Of a stretch of 64,000 nucleotides of DNA, positions 26,726 through 35,418 are shown piece after piece (position 1 is the stretch's first letter; each line of letters starts with the position of its first letter). The notes beneath the pieces are model-generated. The model searched no databases. It saw nothing but the letters and a program-made list of their open reading frames with translations, and was not told the origin of the DNA. The stretch comes from Stutzerimonas decontaminans (GTDB lineage: Bacteria > Pseudomonadota > Gammaproteobacteria > Pseudomonadales > Pseudomonadaceae): the NCBI RefSeq assembly GCF_000661915.1, contig NZ_CP007509.1:2807501-2871500 (forward strand), read 5' to 3'. The translations under genes and the position numbers were made by a program.

Positions 26726-28036
26726 ATGACGATGCGCTCCACCCTACTCCATACCCTGCTCATCGCGGGCCTGCTGGGCCACTCATTGCATGGTCTGGCG
26801 CAGACCGACGAAGAGCCCTTTGTCGTCGGGGTCTGTGCCCATGAACTGCACAAGGGCGACCCCAGCGGCCGCGCGTACGCGATGATGCGCGATGCTGGGA
26901 TCACCTCCGTGCGCACTGACGCGCACTGGGCCTATGTCGAACGGCAGCCTGGCCAACTGAAGATCGAACCGTCCTGGCACCGCTATCTGAAGGAAACCGC
27001 CCGCCACGGACTCAACACGCAGTTCATCCTCGGCTACGGCAACTCCCACTATGGCGGCGGTGAAAAACCCCGCAGCGAGCCGGTCAGGGCCGCGTTCAAT
27101 CGCTACGTCGAATTCATCACCGACGAACTCAAGGGCCAGGTGGCCTACTACGAAATCTGGAATGAATGGGATGTCGAGGACCCGCGCGATCCGAAGTTCA
27201 CCCAGGACTACGCGCGCCTGATCGCCGACGCTTCAGGGATCATTCGGCAGCGTGCGCCCGAGGCGAAGGTACTTGCCGGCGCCGTGACCACGCAGGGAAT
27301 CGAGACGGGCTTCGCCTTGCGTCTGCTGGAGAATGGCCTGATGCAATCGGTTGATGGCCTTTCGCTGCATCCATATGTGCATTGCCGCGGCTGGCGACGC
27401 AACACGCCAGAGGCCTGGATCGACTGGATGACCGAGGTCGACAAGCAACTGACCCGCGCCGCCGGGCGCCCGGTGCCGCTCTATCTGACCGAGATGGCCT
27501 GGCCGTCCCATCAGGGTGTCTGTGGCATCGACGAGACCCTGCAGGCCGCGTATCTGGCGCGCGCGTTCTTTCTTGCCAAGACGCTGCCCAACATCAAAGG
27601 CATGTGGTGGTACGACTTCCGCAACGATGGCACCGACAAAACCGAGCGCGAGCACAATTTCGGCCTGGTTCGGCAGGACTTCACGCTTAAACCGGCCTAC
27701 CCGGTGCTCGCGGCGATCAGCGAGATCGTCAGGGAGTACAGCTTTGTCGGGCGCGACGAAAGCGCCGCAGGCGACGTGGTGATGCTCCGCTTCGCCCGCG
27801 ATGAGGAGCAGTTGATGGTTGCCTGGAGCGCCGACAAGCCACGCACGGTTGAGCTGCGCAGCGGAGCAGGAAACGAGGGCCGCGTCGCCATGATCGATAC
27901 CGCGCAGCCGCAGCATGGTCGGGTAACCACCACCTCCGAGTGGAAATGCCCGGCCATCGGCGGCTGCCGCACCACGGTGAAGCTCGACGGGTTCCCGAAG
28001 ATCATCAGCCTGCGCGCGGTGCAGGAAGAAGGCTGA
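26726..28036 (+). CDS. PslG-like glycoside hydrolase (GH39-type), exported
   Basis: About 436 residues with a signal peptide (MTMRSTLLHTLLIAGLLGHSLHGLAQ) and a TIM-barrel clan GH-A hydrolase: acid/base Glu in YYEIWNEWD (residue 147 of this start) and nucleophile Glu in YLTEMAWPS (256), spaced as in P. aeruginosa PslG, plus MWWYDFRNDG near the barrel end. PslG is a periplasmic endoglycosidase that trims Psl during export. The second Met (26726) is taken as the start because GGATGA precedes it; 26717 is an in-frame alternative. It probably edits or releases the polymer made by this cluster (inference). Confidence 0.85.
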   Translation: MTMRSTLLHTLLIAGLLGHSLHGLAQTDEEPFVVGVCAHELHKGDPSGRAYAMMRDAGITSVRTDAHWAYVERQPGQLKIEPSWHRYLKETARHGLNTQFILGYGNSHYGGGEKPRSEPVRAAFNRYVEFITDELKGQVAYYEIWNEWDVEDPRDPKFTQDYARLIADASGIIRQRAPEAKVLAGAVTTQGIETGFALRLLENGLMQSVDGLSLHPYVHCRGWRRNTPEAWIDWMTEVDKQLTRAAGRPVPLYLTEMAWPSHQGVCGIDETLQAAYLARAFFLAKTLPNIKGMWWYDFRNDGTDKTEREHNFGLVRQDFTLKPAYPVLAAISEIVREYSFVGRDESAAGDVVMLRFARDEEQLMVAWSADKPRTVELRSGAGNEGRVAMIDTAQPQHGRVTTTSEWKCPAIGGCRTTVKLDGFPKIISLRAVQEEG

Positions 28037-28243
28037 CGCAATCGCAGGTGCCGACGCCTAATCGAACCGGCCATGCTGGCGATGCACACCAAGCCATGAA
28101 GGCTTCAGCGGTTCCTTCTCAAAGCGAACCGCTCTCTGACCGGCCTCGAACGGGCCCTCGTTTGAATTACCACTGTCCGTCAGCAGACGACAGTCAACGT
28201 TATCGCCTCGCGAAAACGAAAAACCTTCCAAGGAGAGCCACTC

Positions 28244-29350
28244 ATGATTGCCATCAACGCTCGTTTCCTCACCCAGGAAACCCGCGGCGTGCAACGTTTT
28301 GCCGAGCAGGTCTGCCTGGAGCTTGGAGCCATGCGCAAGGATCTGAACTTCGTCGCGCCCCATGACATTCGCATGCACGCCAGTGCCGAGCGCCTTCAGG
28401 TTCGACGGATTGGTCGTAACCGCGGGCATCTATGGGAGCAGCTGGACCTGCCGCTGTGGCTGGCGAAACATGGCTATCCGCCGCTGGTATCGCTGTGCAA
28501 CACCGCGCCGCTGATCTACCGCAACCAGATCGCCACTCATCACGACATCACCTACGTCCGCCATCCGGAAAGCTATTCGCGCACCTTTCGCGGTCTCTAC
28601 AAGGGACTCACGCCGCTGCTGCTCAAGCGCATCAAGGCACTGATCACGGTCAGCGACTTCTCGCGCAAGGAAATCGCCCGCTATTACGGCTACCCGAGCG
28701 AGAAGATCTGCGTGGTGCCCAACGCCGTAGCTGCGACGTTCCGCCCGCTGGCAGCTGAGCACAGCCGCGACGGCAAGCGCCCGTATCTGCTGGCAGTGTC
28801 CTCACCGAATGCACACAAGAACTTCGCGCGGATGGTCGCCGCCTTCCTCAGCCTCGAAGGCTTCGACGATGTGGAGCTGCGTATCGTCGGCGACTCACAT
28901 TCGGTGTTCGCCGGCACCGATTACAGCGTCGCGGGCAACACGCGCGTACGCATGCTCGGACGGCTCGACGATGAGCAGCTGGTAAGCCAATACCAGGGCG
29001 CGACGGCCTTTATCTTTCCTTCGCTCTACGAGGGCTTCGGCATTCCGCCGCTGGAGGCACAGGCCTGCGGCTGTCCGGTAATCGCCGCCCGGGCTGCATC
29101 CATCCCAGAAGTGCTCGGCGACAGCGTGCTCTATTTCGAGCCGCTGAACATCGAGGACATCGCTCGCTGCATGCGCCACGTACTGCAGGACGCCGGGCTG
29201 CGTGACGACCTGCGCACTCTCGGTCTGGCAAATGTCGAGCGCTATTCCTGGAAACGCTCGGCACAGAAGGTATCGCAGTTGATCGACCAGGCTCTGATGG
29301 GCAAGTCCAGCCCGCCGTCCTTCATCGCCTGGTCACCGGATCGCCATTGA
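28244..29350 (+). CDS. Family 4 (GT-B) glycosyltransferase
   Basis: A 368-residue GT-B enzyme with RFLTQETRGVQRFAEQV near the N-terminus (the loop typical of mannosyl- or rhamnosyl-transferase-like GT4 proteins), THHDITYVRHPESYS, the VSDFSRKEIARYYG helix and the C-terminal LFPSLYEGFGIPPLEAQACGCPVIA with its E-x7-E. A strong AAGGAGAG precedes the ATG. It is separated from the hydrolase gene by about 200 bp without a gene, the widest gap in the operon, where a secondary promoter is possible. Sugar specificity is not readable. Confidence 0.92.
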   Translation: MIAINARFLTQETRGVQRFAEQVCLELGAMRKDLNFVAPHDIRMHASAERLQVRRIGRNRGHLWEQLDLPLWLAKHGYPPLVSLCNTAPLIYRNQIATHHDITYVRHPESYSRTFRGLYKGLTPLLLKRIKALITVSDFSRKEIARYYGYPSEKICVVPNAVAATFRPLAAEHSRDGKRPYLLAVSSPNAHKNFARMVAAFLSLEGFDDVELRIVGDSHSVFAGTDYSVAGNTRVRMLGRLDDEQLVSQYQGATAFIFPSLYEGFGIPPLEAQACGCPVIAARAASIPEVLGDSVLYFEPLNIEDIARCMRHVLQDAGLRDDLRTLGLANVERYSWKRSAQKVSQLIDQALMGKSSPPSFIAWSPDRH

Positions 29351-29404
29351 GGCCGGTCCTGACGCTGTTCCGACAATTCACCCATCACCCAAACGAGGCA
29401 GACC

Positions 29405-30442
29405 ATGGAACGGTTGGCGCATATCGACGCGCTTCGTGGCGGCGCGGCAGTACTTCTGATGGTCCAGAGCGTGCTGGTGCCCTCGCCGGAGGAAAGCTGG
29501 CTGATGCAACACGCGGTAGATGTTGGGCTGCTGGCATGCCTCTGGTTCCTGCTCGGTTGCGGCTTCATCGTGCCGGCCAGCTTGCACGCCAGAACCGACG
29601 ACGGGCGAGGCTTCGTCGTCCGACGCCTGCTACGTCTGCTGCCGGTCTACCTGCTCGCAGTGCTACTGACAGCCATCGTGCTGCCAGCGGCACCGGCCTG
29701 GTTGCCCGGCGTGACGATGCACAGCACAGGCGTGGCATTCGAAGTCATCGGCGGTTACGGCGCCCTGCCACCGCTTCTGTTGTTCTACGGGCTTTGTCTG
29801 GCACTGCACGCGCTCGGCCTGCTGCATAGCGTGAGCCTGCGAGCCGGTTGCGCGCTCCTGCTGTTGGCCGCCGCGCTGTTGCTGGCGTTGCTGCATCAGC
29901 TGCTCGACGTGGCAGTGCCGGTCACGCTGCCGCTGGTGCTGTCGCTGATGTTCTTCGCCTCCATCTGGCATGAGGCTCAGCACGAAAGCAGCAGCTATGC
30001 CCGCCGCCGCGCCCGTGAGTACGCACGCTACACCTTGCGGGTCTACCTGCTGGTAATACCCGTCGTATTCATCGCAGGCTGGTCTGCTACCGAAACGGCC
30101 TGGCCGCGCGAGCTGATCAGCTATGCCCTGGCCATCGCGAGCTTTCTGCTTTTTAGCAGCCGCCTGCCATTGCGCGCACCGCTGCTGGTGTGGCTCGGCA
30201 GCCTCAGCTACTCGCTTTACCTGTTGCTCCCGGCAATGCAAGGCCTGAGCGCTCGGTTGACCGAGGCACTCGACCTGACCAGCCCGGCCGCGACTGTCGC
30301 CGGTGCCGTTTTCGGGCTGCTACTTGCGCTCGGCAGCGCCCTGCTCTGCCGCCACCTGCTGGAGCTGCCCCTGGCCCACGCCGGCCGACGCCTCACTGGT
30401 CAGCACGACCTGCTGCCACTGATACGTCTGCACGGTCGCTAA
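29405..30442 (+). CDS. Acyltransferase-3-family membrane protein lacking the usual helix-1 histidine
   Basis: A 345-residue multi-pass protein of the acyltransferase-3/OafA-like superfamily: HIDALRGGAAVLLMV at the start of helix 1, the RxxR-type VVRRLLRLLPVYLL, and LVWLGSLSYSLYLLLPAMQ, the characteristic late helix. Such proteins O-acetylate surface sugars, as PslL is thought to do. In the family's R-x10-H motif the Arg (R11) is present but the His position is Ser22 (MVQSVL), whereas the second acyltransferase of the cluster keeps His. It may therefore be a divergent or inactive transferase (inference). Confidence 0.75.
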   Translation: MERLAHIDALRGGAAVLLMVQSVLVPSPEESWLMQHAVDVGLLACLWFLLGCGFIVPASLHARTDDGRGFVVRRLLRLLPVYLLAVLLTAIVLPAAPAWLPGVTMHSTGVAFEVIGGYGALPPLLLFYGLCLALHALGLLHSVSLRAGCALLLLAAALLLALLHQLLDVAVPVTLPLVLSLMFFASIWHEAQHESSSYARRRAREYARYTLRVYLLVIPVVFIAGWSATETAWPRELISYALAIASFLLFSSRLPLRAPLLVWLGSLSYSLYLLLPAMQGLSARLTEALDLTSPAATVAGAVFGLLLALGSALLCRHLLELPLAHAGRRLTGQHDLLPLIRLHGR

Positions 30443-30505
30443 TCGCCACCGCTCTGCCTGCCGCGGCGTCGCCGCGCATCATTTTCAGATCAAGGATGTC
30501 ATGCC

Positions 30506-31714
30506 ATGAAAGTTGCCATCGTTCACGATTGGCTAGTGACGTACGCCGGCGCCGAGCGCGTGCTTGCCGGCCTGTGCGCCGTCTGGCCGGAAGCCGACTT
30601 GTTCGCCGTCATCGATTTTCTCTCCGATGAAGACCGTGCCCACCTCGGCGGCAAGCGCGCCACCACCACCTTTATTCAGCAACTGCCGAAGGCGCGCAGC
30701 CATTACCAGAAGTACCTGCCGCTGATGCCGCTGGCCATCGAGCAGCTGGACATGTCTTCCTACGACTTGGTCATTTCCAGCAGCCACGCGGTGGCCAAGG
30801 GTGTGCTGACCGGTCCCAATCAGCTGCACATCAGCTATGTGCACTCGCCGATCCGCTACGCCTGGGATCTGCAGCACCAGTACCTGCATGAAGCCAGCCT
30901 GGAACACGGCATCAAGGCCAAGCTCGCTCGCATGCTGCTGCACTACATGCGCATGTGGGATCAGCGCACCGCCAGCGGCGTAGACGAGTTCATTGCCAAT
31001 TCGCACTTCATCGGCCGGCGCATCAACAAAAGCTACCGGCGCCAGTCGACGGTGATCTACCCGCCGGTCGATACCCGCCAGTTCACCCTGCACAAGGCCA
31101 AGGAAGATTTCTATCTGACCGCTTCGCGCATGGTGCCGTACAAGAAGATCCCACTGATCATCGAGGCCTTCGCGTCGATGCCCGACAAACGCCTGATCGT
31201 GATCGGAAGCGGCCCGGAAATGGAAAAGGCCCGCGAAGCGGCCGGGCCCAATGTCACGCTGCTCGGCTACCAAAGCTTCAAGGTACTGCTGCAACACATG
31301 CAGCGCGCCAAAGCGTTCGTCTTCGCCGCGGAGGAAGACTTTGGCATCGCACCGATCGAGGCCCAGGCCTGCGGTACACCGGTGGTTGCCTACGGTCGTG
31401 GTGGTGTGCTGGAAACCGTGCGCGGGCTCGAACATGCCGAGCCCACCGGCGTGTTCTATCCGGAGCAGACCACCGACTCGATCATCGCCGCCATTGGCGA
31501 CTTCGAGGCCCAGCGCTCACGGATCACCCCAGAGAACTGTCGTCGAAATGCGGAGCGCTTCTCCGGTGAGCGCTTTCAGCAGGAAATACGCGCCTTCGTC
31601 GAGGCACGACTGCGCGAAGCCAGGGCCTACGAGGGCCAGGGCCTCGCTCCTTCGCTGGCCTCCTCCAGCACGCAGCTCTACCCGGCTGCCGTGGTGCCGA
31701 TCAAGCACGCCTAA
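30506..31714 (+). CDS. Family 4 (GT-B) glycosyltransferase, WbaZ/mannosyltransferase-like
   Basis: A 402-residue GT-B enzyme. It starts MKVAIVHDWLVTYAGAERVL, the signature of WbaZ-type glycosyltransferases, and carries ISYVHSPIRYAWDL, NSHFIGRRINKSY, ASRMVPYKKIPLIIEAF and the donor-site FVFAAEEDFGIAPIEAQACGTPVVAYGRGG. Relatives transfer mannose or rhamnose (family knowledge); the exact sugar here is not determined. It is the third GT4 enzyme in the cluster. Confidence 0.92.
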   Translation: MKVAIVHDWLVTYAGAERVLAGLCAVWPEADLFAVIDFLSDEDRAHLGGKRATTTFIQQLPKARSHYQKYLPLMPLAIEQLDMSSYDLVISSSHAVAKGVLTGPNQLHISYVHSPIRYAWDLQHQYLHEASLEHGIKAKLARMLLHYMRMWDQRTASGVDEFIANSHFIGRRINKSYRRQSTVIYPPVDTRQFTLHKAKEDFYLTASRMVPYKKIPLIIEAFASMPDKRLIVIGSGPEMEKAREAAGPNVTLLGYQSFKVLLQHMQRAKAFVFAAEEDFGIAPIEAQACGTPVVAYGRGGVLETVRGLEHAEPTGVFYPEQTTDSIIAAIGDFEAQRSRITPENCRRNAERFSGERFQQEIRAFVEARLREARAYEGQGLAPSLASSSTQLYPAAVVPIKHA

Positions 31715-31742
31715 CCACCCATTCACTTACGAGGTTTCAAGG

Positions 31743-32081
31743 ATGAACACAGTAAAACAGTGGATGAGAGCCACCCGCGCTCTCGGTTTCGCCCTCGTCC
31801 TGGCGACCGATCCGGCCTGCGCCGCGTTGATCGTCGAGTCGCTGAGCGCAGACCCGACCTCAAGTCTTCACGACAGTCACGTTAGCGCCTGCGAGGCCGC
31901 CAACAGCCCCAGCGTGATTGCCTACAGCCAGTCAACCATCGATCCGGCGCAGCGTTGTGCGATGCCCAGCAGCGATCAGCGTGCCGATCAACCCGCAATC
32001 ATTCGCGGCCACCGCACGGCCGAGCCCGCTGCCGGTGCGCAGTGGTTTCCGGCGACGGACAGCCGCCGTTACTCATTCTGA
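31743..32081 (+). CDS. Small exported hypothetical protein within the EPS operon
   Basis: Not a known family to me. The 112-residue product has a signal peptide (RALGFALVLATDPACAAL, cleavage near CAA) and a hydrophilic mature part with two cysteines (SACEAANS and QRCAMPSS) that could form a disulphide in the periplasm. The ATG at 31743 has AGG-like bases upstream (TTTCAAGG). It lies 28 bp after a glycosyltransferase gene and 35 bp before another small orphan gene, so it is co-transcribed with the polysaccharide genes. Confidence 0.55.
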   Translation: MNTVKQWMRATRALGFALVLATDPACAALIVESLSADPTSSLHDSHVSACEAANSPSVIAYSQSTIDPAQRCAMPSSDQRADQPAIIRGHRTAEPAAGAQWFPATDSRRYSF

Positions 32082-32116
32082 TCGGCACAGCGCTACGACT
32101 ATTCAGGAGCTCCAGC

Positions 32117-32323
32117 ATGAGCACAGACGGACCATCCAGAACCTCACTGATTCTGGCCGACGGTTACTCCTACACCGAACTCATTCCTGCACCGGATGCG
32201 CCTGGCGATACGGCCACCGGTGGGTTCATCCGCATCTTCCACGCTTTCTTCGGCCCCGCTGACGAAGAACCGGCGGTGGATGTACCCAGCGGCACGCCGA
32301 TCGCGATCCCCGAACAGCACTAA
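32117..32323 (+). CDS. Small cytoplasmic hypothetical protein within the EPS operon
   Basis: A 68-residue acidic protein (MSTDGPSRTSLILADGYSYT...) with no signal peptide or transmembrane helix and no family that I recognise. CAGGAGC lies seven bases before the ATG at 32117, and the next gene starts 11 bp after its stop with its own AAGGAG site. Both points argue for a real translated gene. Its role in the cluster is unknown. Confidence 0.5.
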   Translation: MSTDGPSRTSLILADGYSYTELIPAPDAPGDTATGGFIRIFHAFFGPADEEPAVDVPSGTPIAIPEQH

Positions 32324-32334
32324 GGAGAATTGCC

Positions 32335-33408
32335 GTGCCGAACACAGCGCGTGTTGACACCTGCGATCGGGCTGTCCAGGCCCTTGCCGTCAGTTCCAGC
32401 GAAACAGAGGCGCGAAGACAGACCACCATCGTCACGGTGACCTATGGTGACCGCCTGATCTACCTGCGCCGCCTGATCGAGCAGGCTTTCGCCTTTGAGC
32501 AGATCACCCGAGTAATAGTGGTCAGCAACGCTTCCAGCGCGCCGCTTGAGCAGCTGACCAGCCGCTGGCCCGGTCAGGTCCGGCTTATCCCGCTGGCGCA
32601 GAACACCGGCTCGGCCAACGGCTATGCAGTGGGGCTGGAAGCTGCGCTCGCAGAAGGCGCCCAGTACATATGGATGATGGACGACGACAATGCGCCGACC
32701 GCAGCGGCGGTGCGCCTGCTGCACGAAGAGTTGGCCCTGCTGGGTGACGGTGTCGGGCTGCAGCGTGCCGCCGTACTGGGCTTTCGCCCAACCCAACAGG
32801 AGGACATCGCCCGCGGCGTGCCACAGCGCTTCGCCATCCAGCCGCGCTCCAGCTATTTCGGCTTCCATATCGCGCAGCTGCCCTACAAGCTCTGGCGGCG
32901 TCTGCCCTGGGGCCGACCAAAAGGGACGCCGCCACGTGCCATTGACCTGCCGTTCGCGCCCTACGGCGGCATGCTCGCGCACCGCAGCCTGTATGAGGCG
33001 ATCGGCCTGCCGCTGCGGGAGCTGGTGCTCTACGCCGATGACACCGAATACACCCGCCGCATTACCGCGATGGGTGGCCGCCTGCGGCTGGTCACCGACG
33101 CATTCATCGACGAGCTGGAGCTGTCCTGGAACATCAAGTCCCACACCCGCAACATCTACGAAGCCTTCCTCTTGGGCGACTCGGATTTCCGCGCCTACTA
33201 CACCGCCCGCAACCAGGCCTGGTTCGACACCTATGTCTGGGCTGCCTCGCCCTGGCTGTACCGGCTGAACCGCCGCATCTTCCTCAGCCTGTTGCGATAT
33301 GTCGCCAGACGCCAGCATGCCCCCGAGCGCCTGCAACTTATCGAGCAGGCGATCCGTGACGGTGAAAGCCACACGCTGGGCATGAGCCAGGCTTTTCCGC
33401 TGCGTTGA
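32335..33408 (+). CDS. Family 2 glycosyltransferase, galactofuranosyltransferase-like
   Basis: A 357-residue GT-A enzyme with TTIVTVTYGDRLIYLRRLIEQ, the GTA-nucleotide segment TGSANGYAVGLEAAL and the metal motif WMMDDDNAPTAAAV. It has a C-terminal helical part with a conserved FSARN-like segment (YYTARNQAWFD). The DDDN motif and that tail resemble the GlfT/rhamnosyltransferase-like GT2 group. Translation starts at GTG 32335 following AAGGAG. It is the fifth glycosyltransferase of the cluster. Confidence 0.88.
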   Translation: MPNTARVDTCDRAVQALAVSSSETEARRQTTIVTVTYGDRLIYLRRLIEQAFAFEQITRVIVVSNASSAPLEQLTSRWPGQVRLIPLAQNTGSANGYAVGLEAALAEGAQYIWMMDDDNAPTAAAVRLLHEELALLGDGVGLQRAAVLGFRPTQQEDIARGVPQRFAIQPRSSYFGFHIAQLPYKLWRRLPWGRPKGTPPRAIDLPFAPYGGMLAHRSLYEAIGLPLRELVLYADDTEYTRRITAMGGRLRLVTDAFIDELELSWNIKSHTRNIYEAFLLGDSDFRAYYTARNQAWFDTYVWAASPWLYRLNRRIFLSLLRYVARRQHAPERLQLIEQAIRDGESHTLGMSQAFPLR

Positions 33409-33430
33409 TTACTCAGACCAGGAGGTTCCG

Positions 33431-34501
33431 ATGCACACGCCCACTCTGGCGGATAGAGACAACAACTTCGATTTCCTGCGCTTTTTCGCCGCCGCGATGG
33501 TGATATTCGGTCACGCCTACGGCCTCTCGGGCCAGGCGCATCAGGAACCGCTGCGCCTGTTCAGCGGCAGCTATGACTCGGCGGACATCGCCGTGCACGT
33601 GTTCTTCGTCATGAGCGGCTTTCTCATCGCCGGTTCCTGGCTGAATAGCCACAGCGTGCTGGATTTTGCCGCCAAACGGGCGTTGCGCATCCTTCCGGCG
33701 CTGATCGTCTCAGTGCTGTTTGTCGTGTTGATTGTGGGGCCGCTGGCTACCCGATTGCCACTGAGCGAGTACTTCGCCGCACCCGAAACATTTGCCTACC
33801 TGGGTAACGCGGTGTTCATCACGGAGTTCCGCCTGCCCGGCGTGTTCGCCAGCAACCCCTTCCCGGATACGGTCAACGGCTCGCTGTGGACGCTGCCCTA
33901 CGAAGTCCTGATGTATGCCACTGTGCTGACGCTCGGCTTGCTCAAGGTGTTCGGCCGCAGCATGGCGCTGCTCGGGCTGGTTCTGATGGTCGGCGTGCAC
34001 TTCTACCTGATCCCGGTATACGAGGTGCAGAGTGACCTGCTGCGCAAAGCCACGCGGCTGGGGATGTTCTTCTATGCCGGTGTGGTGCTCTATCTGTATC
34101 GCCAGAAACTGATCTGGAACTGGAAGCTCGCCGCGCTAATGGTTGCCGCAAACCTGCTCAGTGCGCGCAGCGACTACTGGGAGCTGGTGCACGTGCTCAC
34201 GCTGCCCTATCTCACGCTCTACCTCGCCCAGCTGCGCATCCCGCTGCTGGCCGGGTTCGGCAAGGCCGGCGACTTCTCCTACGGGCTGTACATCTTCGCC
34301 TTCCCGCTGCAGCAACTGCTCATGCACTGGAGCGACGGCAGCCTGCCGCTGCTACCGTTCATGCTGCTGAGCTTCGCCGCCAGCCTCGCCGCCGCAGTAC
34401 TCTCCTGGCACCTGATCGAGTCGCCGGCACTCAAGCTCAAACGCTACCTGCCGCAGCGCCCACGCGTCGCGACCACAGTCGTCGCCGCAACTCTTGATTG
34501 A
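33431..34501 (+). CDS. Acyltransferase-3-family membrane O-acyltransferase
   Basis: A 356-residue multi-pass acyltransferase. The family motif R-x10-H is intact in helix 1 (FLRFFAAAMVIFGHAYG), the RxxR-type AAKRALRILPALIV follows, and SLWTLPYEVLMYA and FSYGLYIFAFPLQQ are typical of the OafA/NodX group. It would O-acetylate a residue of the polymer from cytoplasmic acetyl-CoA. It is the last gene of the EPS operon; no terminator is obvious before the rimO remnant 150 bp downstream. Confidence 0.88.
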   Translation: MHTPTLADRDNNFDFLRFFAAAMVIFGHAYGLSGQAHQEPLRLFSGSYDSADIAVHVFFVMSGFLIAGSWLNSHSVLDFAAKRALRILPALIVSVLFVVLIVGPLATRLPLSEYFAAPETFAYLGNAVFITEFRLPGVFASNPFPDTVNGSLWTLPYEVLMYATVLTLGLLKVFGRSMALLGLVLMVGVHFYLIPVYEVQSDLLRKATRLGMFFYAGVVLYLYRQKLIWNWKLAALMVAANLLSARSDYWELVHVLTLPYLTLYLAQLRIPLLAGFGKAGDFSYGLYIFAFPLQQLLMHWSDGSLPLLPFMLLSFAASLAAAVLSWHLIESPALKLKRYLPQRPRVATTVVAATLD

Positions 34502-34604
34502 GTTCGCAAGCTGCCGCCTGGCCTCCGCCGCGGCACTCAGGAGCGTGCCGTCTGATCGACGCGCAAGCGCCGTTCATAGCCTGGCTAAAAAATGCTCAGC
34601 TCTA

Positions 34605-34698
34605 TATACTCGCGCGCTTTTTCAAGCGCGGTTTTCGAGGTTCAAAGTCGATGAGCAAAACGCCAACAGTCGGGTTCGTGAGCTTGGGTTGCCCTTAA
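34605..34698 (+). pseudogene. rimO: Truncated rimO 5' end with its promoter (left boundary of island)
   Basis: From ATG 34651 the frame reads MSKTPTVGFVSLGCP and then stops at 34696-34698. This is the conserved N-terminus of RimO, whose intact copy at 45941 reads [18 protein letters not shown] -10 box TATACT (34605-34610) followed by GCGCGCTTTTT lies upstream, matching TAGAAT and GCGCACTTTTT before the intact gene. So promoter and first 15 codons are present twice, with different codon choice, consistent with insertion into the rimO 5' end and replacement of it by an incoming copy. Confidence 0.8.
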
Positions 34699-34733
34699 GC
34701 TACATTCTCTAAACAGAATTCCCTCGCGCAATA

Positions 34734-34777
34734 CAAAGCCCAGCCCCTAACTCTCAGAGGGGTGCCGGGCTTTTTTG
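34734..34777 (+). terminator. Rho-independent terminator after the truncated rimO start
   Basis: A long stem (AAAGCCCAGCCCCT / AGGGGTGCCGGGCTTT) is followed by T6. It stops transcription from the orphaned rimO promoter. Confidence 0.85.
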
Positions 34778-35081
34778 TTATAGCAGTCAGTTGAGTAAAG
34801 GAATCTGCCAGCACTACTGAAGGCGATCTGGGCCCAACCAATGATGGACGTGAGCTAGCCGCTGCTTTCGGCCAAAAGCAGCCGCCCGAAGCCGTCTACG
34901 AAAAGAAGGTCTACTCACAGTATCAGTCAATCCGCTTGAAACACCTTGCGACCTTTCCTCGATTGAGAAGCCACAAATGCACCTCTAGAGTTGCCTCCGC
35001 AACGCCGGGCCCCTCTGACAGCTAACCGCTGCCATGTCGGAGTTGCAGTTTGCACAACTTCGACACTTAGAGGAGGGGCTC
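34778..35081. other. Non-coding stretch at the left end of the island
   Basis: No gene is supported in these 304 bp. A small inverted repeat CTGCTTTCGGCCAAAAGCAG lies near 34862-34881; related TTTTGGCC motifs recur in the island. The final bases hold the AGGAGG ribosome-binding site of the broken terC. Confidence 0.5.
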
Positions 35082-35347
35082 ATGACTGCCCTAGAACCGT
35101 TCTTCCTGGCCGAATTTCTCGGCACTGCCACTTGGTTGTGGCTCGTTTTTATCAGCATAGTGATTGGCCTGTTGGTCTTCGACCTAGGGGTGCTTCACCG
35201 CGAGCATCGCGAAATTGGCATTCGTGAAAGTTCATTGGCAAGATTCCATCGGTAATCTCCCTGAGTCTGCTGCTGCTGCTGGGCGGCGTGCTGCTGTCCC
35301 TTTGGAAAACCCGTGGCCAGCCGGCCCCGGCTGGCCCTCAGGTGTAA
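35082..35347 (+). pseudogene. TerC/Alx-family membrane protein with large internal deletion
   Basis: The frame from ATG 35082 (AGGAGG upstream) reads LAEFLGTATWLWLVFISIVIGLLVFDLGVLHRE.REIGIRES, the N-terminal helix of Alx/TerC-family transporters, then loses the family after about 45 codons. Immediately downstream, in another frame, SVISLSLLLLLGGVLLSLWKTRG matches the C-terminal helix and ends at TAA 35345. The central part, about 200 residues or more in intact homologues, is absent. This looks like a deletion with a frame change, so no functional manganese or tellurite-type transporter is made. Confidence 0.75.
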
Positions 35348-35418
35348 ATCAAAACAGGTGGAGGTAGCTAGTCGGCTGCCTACTGTCGAATTGGCAACTT
35401 TCAACACTGGAGGCGGTA

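Noticed and set aside
35360..35372. Third ops element (GGAGGTAGCTAG) before the small lipoprotein
   Set aside because: It has a mismatch at a key base (A for C), and there is no long operon downstream to antiterminate.
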